5,396 nt of DNA from JBOHWJ01 sp050736615. GTDB lineage: Bacteria; Desulfobacterota; Binatia; Binatales; Binataceae. The notes under the pieces were generated by a model that did not search any database, was not told the origin of the DNA, and worked only from the letters and a program-made list of their open reading frames with translations. Shown here one piece after another: positions 1 through 5,396 of the stretch. The DNA is taken from assembly GCA_050736615.1 (NCBI GenBank), contig JBOHWL010000141.1, positions 1 through 5,396 on the forward strand. The letters run 5' to 3'. Each line of letters opens with the position of its first letter. Position 1 is the first letter of the stretch. The translations under genes were made by a program, and so were the position numbers.

Positions 1-38
1 GAGCCCCCCCATAGGGAACCTCTGCGCAAGCCTCGGGT

Positions 39-78
39 TGTCATTTCGAGCGGAGGCTGCCGGAGCGAGAAATCCCGG
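39..78 (+). repeat. Dispersed core repeat, copy 1
   Basis: Reads tgtcatttcgagcg (39-52), then a 12-base spacer, then gcgagaaatcccgg (65-78). It is a variant of the motif gtcattccgagcg...gaggaatcccgg that I remember as being scattered in intergenic DNA of several bacterial phyla. It forms the left inner arm of the 15-158 inverted repeat. Confidence 0.65.
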
Positions 79-105
79 ATAGGACCTAAAAAAATGAACA
101 GATTT

Positions 106-135
106 CCGGGATTCCTCGCTGCGCTCGGAATGACA
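106..135 (-). repeat. Dispersed core repeat, copy 2 (inverted)
   Basis: On the minus strand it reads tgtcattccgagcg then cagcgaggaatcccgg, with almost no spacer, the compact and most consensus-like form. It is the right inner arm of the 15-158 inverted repeat and opposes copy 1. Confidence 0.7.
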
Positions 136-168
136 GATAAGACTTGTGCAGAGGTTCCTTACCGTAGC

Positions 169-200
169 CGCCAGGCGGGGCGAGCACGCCAGGCGGGGCG
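169..200 (+). repeat. Short direct repeat with an 18-base period
   Basis: The 14-mer cgccaggcggggcg occurs at 169-182 and again at 187-200, perfectly conserved and separated by four bases. It begins a GC-rich, GCGA-rich segment that runs to about 245. Only two units are present, so it is not a satellite array. Confidence 0.8.
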
Positions 201-269
201 CAGCGAAGCCGCGCGCATTAGCGAAGTCGAAGGCGCCGCGAGCAAGCGAATCTTTATCTTGGCCGAAGG

Positions 270-323
270 CTCGCGGACTCGCCCGCCCCACGGAGTTGCG
301 TTTAGGAATACGCAGTCCGCGAG
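270..323. repeat. Perfect 10-base inverted repeat
   Basis: ctcgcggact at 270-279 pairs perfectly with agtccgcgag at 314-323 across a 34-base loop, which itself contains a small gcgt/acgc stem (298-301 with 310-313). There is no T run after it on either strand, so it is not a standard intrinsic terminator. It encloses most of duplicated module copy A. Confidence 0.7.
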
Positions 324-331
324 GTGCGTTT
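278..331 (+). repeat. Duplicated module, copy A
   Basis: This 54-base segment (ctcgcccgccccacgg ... gcgaggtgcgttt) aligns with 681-733 with about eight substitutions and one gap. Both copies are preceded by aggcgccg (231-238 here, 651-658 in the other), but the distance differs by 17 bases. Copy A lies within a 10-base perfect inverted repeat, ctcgcggact (270-279) and agtccgcgag (314-323), that copy B does not keep. A possible core remnant, gaagaatccc (340-349), follows. Confidence 0.75.
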
Positions 332-515
332 CAGGAAGTGAAGAATCCCAGTAAAAACCAGGAAAATACCAATCTCTTCGGCTTTACCCTTCACGCAAAA
401 TCCAAGCTCAGTGCGTCACCCGCGCGCGGCCGCGCAGATGCTCGCGGAAAACTACGTGGGGTTGCCCTTCTAGCGGGAATCTCAAAAAACGAATAGAGAT
501 TACTCACGGCGGAAA

Positions 516-613
516 CCGGGGTCATTCCCGCGCGCACCAGCGCAGCCGAAGGCGGAGCGAGCAGGCGAGCCTGCGAGCGGCGTTAAGATAAGCTGCCGCG
601 CGAGGAATCCCGG
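516..613 (+). repeat. Dispersed core repeat, copy 3, with an expanded centre
   Basis: The left end ccggggtcattcccgcgcg (516-534) and the right end gcgcgaggaatcccgg (598-613) are imperfect inverted repeats of each other and match the two halves of the core. Between them lie about 63 bases, including GCGA-rich sequence and a small palindrome gcaggcgagcctgc (561-574). It looks like the compact core opened by an insertion or an expansion. Confidence 0.6.
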
Positions 614-631
614 ACTGAATTTATCGGCTTT

Positions 632-646
632 CGTACGCGCGGTACG
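632..646. repeat. Small palindromic hairpin
   Basis: cgtac (632-636) and gtacg (642-646) flank a five-base GC loop, about 90 bases downstream of the res stop on the transcribed strand. The stem is short and no U tract follows, so a terminator role is not supported. Confidence 0.4.
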
Positions 647-680
647 TTGGAGGCGCCGTTGCTTCGCTGCGGATCGGCTG

Positions 681-733
681 CTCGCCTGCCCCACGGAATC
701 GCGTTTAGCATTACGAGCACGCGAGGTGGGTTT
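681..733 (+). repeat. Duplicated module, copy B, reaching into the res stop codon
   Basis: Matches copy A at 278-331 over its whole length. Its last two bases (732-733) are part of the res stop codon (732-734, TAA on the minus strand). The repeat therefore abuts the reading frame exactly and may have supplied or reset its end. Confidence 0.75.
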
Positions 734-3437
734 AAATCCGCGAATTTTCGTTCGACGCTTCCGCTTTCTCTTCGAACACCGCGCGCAGCCCGGCGAAATT
801 GCGCGGACGATACTTCTCCCATTCTTCCTGACGAACGAACAGTGCCGAAAAGCGCCGTTGATCAAGCGCTGAAGCGTCGGCACACCATTGACGCAAGCGC
901 CGCCACTTAAGCGGGTCCTCAATATCTTCGCGTCCCTTCGTTTCGATAATCCAGTGATCATCGAGACTCGCTTTGACCAGGAAATCCGGAAAATAATCGC
1001 GCAGGTCGCCACCCGCCGCCTGATATTCAATATTGAAACCGAATGGACGGCTCGACCGATTTTTCACGAACGAAATAATATCGTCGCATCCGTCCAGAAA
1101 CGCCGCGAATTCAAGTTCGAAGCCATTATCGCCGATGACTTTGTTGAAGATCGACTTTTTAGGAACCAGATAGTCCCGATTATCGACCACGAGCGGCCGC
1201 GTCTTGCTCAATTTGATCGAATCGCGCACTTCCGTCGAGCCTTTGTCCCGAATAGTCAACTCGTTAATGGCCTTTTTGAAGACCTCAAAAATCGCGCGCG
1301 TGACCTGCGGCTCTGACAGGTTCCGCAAGACATTCAGGTCGTCGAGATCGACCGCCTGATCAAACAGCCGGCTCTCCATGAATTGTTTCAGTTTGCCGAA
1401 CAAGATTTCAAATCCGCCGACCAGGTGCAGCTCCCGCTTGATCGAGTTCGCGAAAAATCCGACTGCGCTCTGATGCGACGGAGCGAAGGCGGAATCGAGC
1501 ACCGTGGTATGGCTCACCGAGTCCTGGTCAATATCCTTGAAGACGATCTCCCGCTGTTCTTCCGCCGTGAAAGGTACGAGCGGCAGCTTCGGGGCTGGCA
1601 GCGCGTTAACGTCGAGCTCGTTGAGATTCTTGAATTCCCGGTAAATGCGCGGCGCCAGAATCGGCAGCTCAAGATCGAGGTGTTCGATGTCCTTGTTCGG
1701 ATTATCGCGGTCCACCTCGATCACCAGCGGCACGCGCGATTTGCTCTTTTCGCCCATCGGGACAAATTCGAGTTCAATGCCCTCCGAACGGATCGATTCG
1801 ACGAATGCCATAAAAGCCGCGGTCCCGATTACACTTACCTTCTCCTCCAGCCCTTGCCCGCGAAACATCGGACGCAGCCCCCGTCCCAGGGTTTGCTCCG
1901 GCAAAATTTGGCTAGGCGCCTTATACGGCCGCAGCCCGACCATCGCCACCACGTTGCAAACGTCCCATCCCTCGCGCAGCATCATCACCGACACGATCGC
2001 TTTGTACGGATTGCCGGCGTCATCGATATTCTGGCTAAACTCACGCAATTGGCCGAGTTCTTCCTGCGATCTGGCGCTTGAGGCCTCCGAGATCTCACCG
2101 TTGCGCTTGGTATGAATCACCAGCACCTTGCCCAAATCCGGATACCGGGCTTCCAGATGCTGTCCGACCTCGTCGCAGTTGCGAGTATCGTCGGTCATTA
2201 CGAACAGAATCGACTTTTTGCCCGCCGGCAGCAGCTCGTCATAAGCTTTGCGCCACTCCAGATAGCCGAGATGCAGATAATCCTCGTAACGCTCGGTGAA
2301 AATGTCGCTTTTGCGTTCGACCAGCTTGGCGCGCGAGGCCGCATCCGGCAGCACGGGAGTTTTCACGACGCGCTGGCGGATCGCTTCCACCAGCGGGTAA
2401 TCGCTGATGGTCTGCACGAAAATCGCGCCATTGCTGTGCTTGGGCGTGGCGGTGAGATCGAACTGCGCGGAAAGCTTACTTCCCCTGAGCCGCAACTGAT
2501 TGGCGATATCCTCGATATTCTTGAACCACGCCATTTCAGGATCATGAATATGATGGGCTTCGTCATTGATCACGACGAGGTCCGGCACCTCGCGCACGAT
2601 GCGCGCGACGTCAAGCCGCGACTGATTGGTTTTCCCCGCCGGCCGCTTGCCGAGGAAATAGTCGCTGGTGTCGTCGTCATCGAAAGATGGCGCGGAGCCA
2701 TTGTCGTACACGCGCTGGATGTTGGTCAGGAAGATATTGCCGCTATCCGAGACCGCTCCGATTGCGTCCTGCACATGCAGCGTGAGTTGAAAGTCATCAA
2801 GCCAGTTCTGGCCCTGGTAGCCGTTGTCGGGCAGCACCGGGTCATCATGAAAGATGCGCAAGCCGTCGAAATCCCGCCGCAGCCGGTCCAACACAATGAT
2901 GTTGGGCGCGATCACGAGAAAATTGGCACTCAGCTCGGAACCCGGCTCGTAGCGTTTATGGAAGTACGACCACGCGATCAGCAGACTCATCACTTTGGTC
3001 TTGCCGGCGCCGGTCGCGAGCTTCATCACGTAGCGCGTCCAGTCCTCATCGAACATCCCCTTGGACACGCTCCCCGATGAGTCGAATTTGATTAGCGCGT
3101 ACGGATCGCGCGCCTGTTCGACTTCGTAGAGCCAGATGGCCGATTCGACCGCCTCGCGTTGGCCGAAGTAATAGCGGAACGTCGTCAACGCGCCGCCATC
3201 CGACGAGATCAGATGCTCCCTATTGAACCAGTAATTGAGCAGCGCGCGCGTGGTCTCGCTCGCCTCCGCATAACCGCTGTCGCGCCACGCCTTGACGCCG
3301 GTGCGTACCTTGAACACGAGTGGCGGTAGCAGTGTCGCGTAACCGTCATCGGTGTATTTCTCCTCGCCCGGATACCAGCGGATTTTCGGATCGAGGATCG
3401 CATGCGGATCGTCGGGGAAATCCGGCGCGAGCGCCAT
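732..3437 (-). CDS. res: Type III-like Res subunit: DEAH-box helicase/translocase with C-terminal PD-ExK endonuclease
   Basis: Complete 901-residue restriction subunit, which should use ATP hydrolysis on DNA and cleave unmethylated sites when bound to Mod. Domains in order: N-terminal region 1-130, including a Q-motif-like FGQREAVE (91-98); RecA-like domain 1 with Walker A ATGAGKT (141-147), DEAH (292-295) and TATP (329-332); RecA-like domain 2 with SILFVMTDD (409-417), motif V MMLREGWDV (485-493) and motif VI QTLGRGLR (515-522); a long linker about 560-760; and a nuclease domain with helix FELEF (773-777), PD at 817-818 and ETK at 832-834. All catalytic residues are present. The ATG at 3437 is supported by a perfect ribosome binding site 7 bases upstream and by the one-base overlap with mod. 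EcoP15I Res is slightly longer. I recall the BPTD_3080 family as the closest group, unchecked. Cognate partner is the adjacent methyltransferase. Confidence 0.95.
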   Translation of the reverse strand: MALAPDFPDDPHAILDPKIRWYPGEEKYTDDGYATLLPPLVFKVRTGVKAWRDSGYAEASETTRALLNYWFNREHLISSDGGALTTFRYYFGQREAVESAIWLYEVEQARDPYALIKFDSSGSVSKGMFDEDWTRYVMKLATGAGKTKVMSLLIAWSYFHKRYEPGSELSANFLVIAPNIIVLDRLRRDFDGLRIFHDDPVLPDNGYQGQNWLDDFQLTLHVQDAIGAVSDSGNIFLTNIQRVYDNGSAPSFDDDDTSDYFLGKRPAGKTNQSRLDVARIVREVPDLVVINDEAHHIHDPEMAWFKNIEDIANQLRLRGSKLSAQFDLTATPKHSNGAIFVQTISDYPLVEAIRQRVVKTPVLPDAASRAKLVERKSDIFTERYEDYLHLGYLEWRKAYDELLPAGKKSILFVMTDDTRNCDEVGQHLEARYPDLGKVLVIHTKRNGEISEASSARSQEELGQLREFSQNIDDAGNPYKAIVSVMMLREGWDVCNVVAMVGLRPYKAPSQILPEQTLGRGLRPMFRGQGLEEKVSVIGTAAFMAFVESIRSEGIELEFVPMGEKSKSRVPLVIEVDRDNPNKDIEHLDLELPILAPRIYREFKNLNELDVNALPAPKLPLVPFTAEEQREIVFKDIDQDSVSHTTVLDSAFAPSHQSAVGFFANSIKRELHLVGGFEILFGKLKQFMESRLFDQAVDLDDLNVLRNLSEPQVTRAIFEVFKKAINELTIRDKGSTEVRDSIKLSKTRPLVVDNRDYLVPKKSIFNKVIGDNGFELEFAAFLDGCDDIISFVKNRSSRPFGFNIEYQAAGGDLRDYFPDFLVKASLDDHWIIETKGREDIEDPLKWRRLRQWCADASALDQRRFSALFVRQEEWEKYRPRNFAGLRAVFEEKAEASNENSRI

Positions 3438-5396
3438 TAGACCTTCACCTCGACGATTTTGGTGGTGTCGTTGCCAAAAATATCGATGACCTTGACCGCG
3501 ATCTTGTAGCGGCCCTTCATTTTGTAGTCATGTTCGGCGCTGATGACCTCGAGCGTGCGGTCCTTGCGCGTGCGATAGCTCTGCCATTCATTTTCAAAGA
3601 TGTAATTGCCGGTCCAGACTTCGCGCTCGCTTCCGTTTTCGACCATGCGGATAATTTCGCGGCGGCTTCCGTAATCGAAATCGACCGCCCAGTAGTCAAT
3701 CCAGTCAGTCCATTTTTTGGTGATCACCTCGCGCGTGATCTTGTTCTTTTTGTCTTTCGTGATCTTGACGACCTGCCCCGCTTCGACCGTGACCTTGCTG
3801 CCACCCGGCTTGAGCTTTTCGCCGAGCGAATCAAGTTCATCCTGCTGATAGAAGACTCCGAAGTCCTTCAAGCTAACAGTCGCGATAGTTCCTTTGACCT
3901 TCGGCAGCACCTCGACATAGGCCACGTCGTAAAACTTTACCTGGCCCTTTTCGACCGCGCGCTTATCGAACACATCCTTGGGAATGTACTTCAAGCTCAG
4001 GCCGACGCCCTTGGTTTTCGCGTCATCCTGCACGGCCGGCACCAATCCCATTTCGAACTCGAAGCCGAGCACGTCGGCTTTGCTGATGCGCTTGCGGCGG
4101 CATTCGGCGATGACTTCGTTGACTTGGGCGAGGGTTACGGGAGCATCAATCGGTCCGACCACGACGGCGGCCGGTCCCTTTCTGCCATGAAAGGGCGGCA
4201 TCTGAAACACGCGTTCGGCCTTGTAGGCGGAGAGAATCAGCGTCAGGTAATGCTCTTCGCGCTGGATAGTCTGGGCGCGGCGCTGCTCTTCGGGCAGGGT
4301 CGGGTCGATACCGACGAAATACTGGCGTTCGTACTTGCCCAAATTAAGGATTTCGAAGCTGCGATAAGGCTTGGCCGCGGCTTTGAGTTCGCGTTGCACG
4401 CCGATCAGGCGCTTGCGCGTGGTGTGGATGGCGAAGCGTCCGAGGTCGCATCCGATCCACTTGCGTCCGAGGCGTTCGGCGACGGCCAGGGTCGTCCCGG
4501 AGCCGCAAAAGAAATCGGCAATGAGATCACCTTGGTTCGATGACGCCTCTATGATTCGCCTGAGGAGAACTTCGGGCTTTTGGGTATCATAGGTTGTATC
4601 CTCCAGTGCCTGCGAGTTTACGGGGGAGACGTCTGCCCAGACGGTTCCCACCGGTACGCCGGGCATTTCGTCAAGGAATCTTCGCAACTGCGGCCTCCCA
4701 TCCGCCTTTCTGGGTAAATCTATTCGACCGTCGGCATACAGCCGCTCCATCGTGTCAAGCTCATAGCGCCAACCAAGTCGTGGCGCTCTGTAACCTCGCC
4801 ATTCGTACATCATCTGTGGGCGAGGATTCGGGCTGGTAATATTATCAAGTCGATACCGACGCCCGTCGGCTGTCTTGTTGGAATACTTCGAGTCCAAATA
4901 TTCAGACGAATATTCCTCGTAGGCTGGATTCCAGATGAACGTCTCGCTGATAGGTTTCCAGATGATCACGTCGTGGACGACGCCCCACCTTTTGCTATCG
5001 CCATGGGCGGTCACCCGTTTCCAGCAAATGTCAGTCGCTGGGGGCCTTACACCGAAGATTTCATTGACCACAGACCGCACTAAGAAAGCTATATGCGGGC
5101 CGGCGTGAACGTACAGACTACCGTGGTCAGCAATCAGGCCTCGAAACAGGAGCAGCCGTTCGTAGAGCATCGAGAGATACGAGTCGGCGCCGCGTCCCCA
5201 AGTGTCGCGATACGCGATTTCCTCAACAACACTCGGCTCTTTTGTCAGAAGGTCGCCGTCACCAACCTCAATATCCACTGAGAAGTCGGCGCCGACGTCG
5301 AAGGGCGGGTCGATGTAGATCAATTTGAGGCCGCCCGCATCCTCGATCTCGCGCCGCAACGGCCCGTTCTTCAACGACGACAAGACCAGCTTGTTG
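3437..5396 (-). CDS. mod: Type III-like Mod subunit: site-specific DNA adenine methyltransferase, 5' end outside window
   Basis: Probable N6-adenine DNA methyltransferase giving sequence specificity to a type III-like restriction-modification complex. The frame is open to the window edge. The first visible residues (NKLVLSSL) continue a typical Mod N-terminus, so the TTG at 5383 is not the start; it has no ribosome binding site. I infer that a few dozen residues are missing. Counting from that TTG: motif IV DPPF at 25-28 (5300-5311), helical RLLLFRGL segment and EIFG around 75-111, target-recognition region about 111-265, motif X-like TQKP at 267-270, SAM-binding FCGSG at 292-296 (4496-4510). 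DPP motif before FxGxG is the beta-class order of type III Mod proteins. Residues about 345-648 are an extension: a middle domain, a lysine-rich linker near 541-548, and a beta-rich end. The stop TAA overlaps the res ATG. The adenine target is inferred from the family. Confidence 0.93.
   Translation of the reverse strand, partial: NKLVLSSLKNGPLRREIEDAGGLKLIYIDPPFDVGADFSVDIEVGDGDLLTKEPSVVEEIAYRDTWGRGADSYLSMLYERLLLFRGLIADHGSLYVHAGPHIAFLVRSVVNEIFGVRPPATDICWKRVTAHGDSKRWGVVHDVIIWKPISETFIWNPAYEEYSSEYLDSKYSNKTADGRRYRLDNITSPNPRPQMMYEWRGYRAPRLGWRYELDTMERLYADGRIDLPRKADGRPQLRRFLDEMPGVPVGTVWADVSPVNSQALEDTTYDTQKPEVLLRRIIEASSNQGDLIADFFCGSGTTLAVAERLGRKWIGCDLGRFAIHTTRKRLIGVQRELKAAAKPYRSFEILNLGKYERQYFVGIDPTLPEEQRRAQTIQREEHYLTLILSAYKAERVFQMPPFHGRKGPAAVVVGPIDAPVTLAQVNEVIAECRRKRISKADVLGFEFEMGLVPAVQDDAKTKGVGLSLKYIPKDVFDKRAVEKGQVKFYDVAYVEVLPKVKGTIATVSLKDFGVFYQQDELDSLGEKLKPGGSKVTVEAGQVVKITKDKKNKITREVITKKWTDWIDYWAVDFDYGSRREIIRMVENGSEREVWTGNYIFENEWQSYRTRKDRTLEVISAEHDYKMKGRYKIAVKVIDIFGNDTTKIVEVKV
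3445..3451 (-). promoter_or_regulatory. Ribosome binding site of res inside the end of mod
   Basis: On the minus strand GAGGTGA matches seven bases of the canonical anti-Shine-Dalgarno partner and lies 7 bases before the res ATG. It is made from the last sense codons of mod (Glu-Val-Lys). With the TAATG stop/start overlap this fixes the res start and indicates that res is translated by ribosomes finishing mod, by reinitiation or local recruitment. No separate promoter for res is evident. Confidence 0.85.

Larger units (their letters stand above)
15..158. repeat. Large imperfect inverted repeat (possible long hairpin)
   Basis: The arms pair in three blocks: 15-30 with 143-158 (15 of 16 bases), 39-52 with 122-135 (13 of 14), and 65-78 with 106-119 (13 of 14). 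The central loop at 79-105 is A-rich and includes seven As at 88-94. The inner blocks carry the dispersed core motif in opposite orientations; the outer block GGAACCTCTG extends the symmetry, so the unit is longer than two chance core copies facing each other. A transcript from either strand could fold into a stem of roughly 60 bases with small bulges. Function is unknown; it could be a non-autonomous mobile element or a REP-like repeat pair. Confidence 0.85.
1..731. other. Non-coding, repeat-rich stretch downstream of res
   Basis: About 730 bases with no credible gene. The open frames on either strand are low-complexity, rich in Arg, Ala and Ser, lack ribosome binding sites and run straight through inverted repeats. 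The stretch contains the repeats listed separately: a large inverted repeat, three copies of a gtcattcc/ggaatccc core, a duplicated module with gccccacgg, an 18-base tandem period and GCGA-rich segments. The part at 355-515 is least structured; it holds only a degenerate 19-base match (419-437 against 527-545) and a 6-base stem (478-483 with 496-501). No stem followed by a T run was found that would serve as an intrinsic terminator for the mod-res transcript, and no tRNA or transposase gene was seen. Confidence 0.75.

Noticed and set aside
4..94. Seven-C run (4-10) and seven-A run (88-94) as contingency repeats
   Set aside because: Both are in non-coding DNA far downstream of the operon, with no gene or promoter in reach within the window.
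169..200. CRISPR-like repeat spacing
   Set aside because: Only two units with a four-base gap; no spacers of normal size and no cas genes.
94..496. Two overlapping plus-strand frames (94-354 and 146-496)
   Set aside because: They translate dispersed repeats and GCGA-rich DNA into Arg/Ala/Ser-rich peptides and cross the arms of inverted repeats. No ribosome binding site or family resemblance.
478..501. Hairpin aatctc/gagatt as a terminator
   Set aside because: Six AT-rich pairs with a 12-base loop and no T tract in a useful position on either strand.
500..1030. 176-codon minus-strand frame overlapping the end of res
   Set aside because: Half lies in repeats and half in a wrong frame over the PD-ExK nuclease domain. 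Very rich in Arg and Ser.
1383..2081. 232-codon open frame on the plus strand
   Set aside because: Antisense to conserved res sequence including the QTLGRGLR motif; composition is that of a shadow frame.
2112..3080. 322-codon open frame on the plus strand
   Set aside because: Antisense to the helicase core of res, covering the DEAH and Walker A codons. No motif or supported ribosome binding site.
3713..3718. Six-base T run (A run in mod) as a phase-variation or frameshift site
   Set aside because: It encodes two lysines in a lysine-rich stretch and is too short for typical slip-strand phase variation; the frame is intact on both sides.
3320..4543. 407-codon open frame on the plus strand
   Set aside because: It is antisense to mod and the start of res, both with strong family motifs. 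Its protein is a low-information Asp/Ala/Leu/Val-rich mirror of their codons with no recognisable motif. Long antisense frames are common opposite GC-biased genes.
4801..4980. Lower GC within mod as a sign of a swapped target-recognition region
   Set aside because: By hand count it is 87 of 180 (48%), but the wider region 4621-5040 is about 55%, and single stretches of res also fall to 50%. Not distinct enough.
5381..5383. TTG as the start of mod
   Set aside because: No Shine-Dalgarno sequence precedes it, and the frame continues upstream to the window edge with residues that fit a Mod N-terminus.

Overview
The window is a bacterial restriction-modification locus on the minus strand, followed by about 730 bases of non-coding DNA full of repeats. 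It ends inside the first gene of the pair. Base composition is moderately GC-rich. The non-coding part carries copies of a short motif resembling gtcattccgagcg...gaggaatcccgg. From memory, such motifs are scattered through genomes of soil and uncultured lineages such as Acidobacteriota and Desulfobacterota/Binatota-like bacteria. That placement is a weak guess, because neither protein gives a firm taxonomic signal.

Layout, in the direction of transcription (right to left). (1) 5396 down to 3437 is a site-specific DNA methyltransferase of the type III Mod kind. Its 5' end lies outside the window. It has a beta-class motif order (DPPF first, FCGSG later), a target-recognition region between them, and a C-terminal extension of about 300 residues ending in a small beta-rich domain. 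(2) 3437 down to 732 is a complete 901-residue Res subunit: a superfamily 2 helicase/translocase with Walker A, DEAH, TATP and QxxGRGLR motifs, and a C-terminal PD-ExK nuclease. The two genes share one base at a TAATG stop/start, with a strong Shine-Dalgarno sequence in the last mod codons, so they are one translationally coupled operon. (3) 731 down to 1 has no credible gene. It holds a large imperfect inverted repeat (15-158), an expanded copy of the same core motif (516-613), a duplicated module whose second copy runs into the res stop codon (278-331 and 681-733), and shorter repeats.

Together Mod and Res form a type III-like restriction-modification system. Mod would recognise an asymmetric site and methylate adenine. 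Res would join Mod, hydrolyse ATP after recognition of unmodified DNA and cleave. Both reading frames and the visible catalytic motifs are intact, so the system is probably functional. It differs from the classical EcoP1I/EcoP15I enzymes and looks like the branch I recall RefSeq naming BPTD_3080-family for its Res protein. The least explained parts are the Mod C-terminal extension and the repeat cluster behind res.
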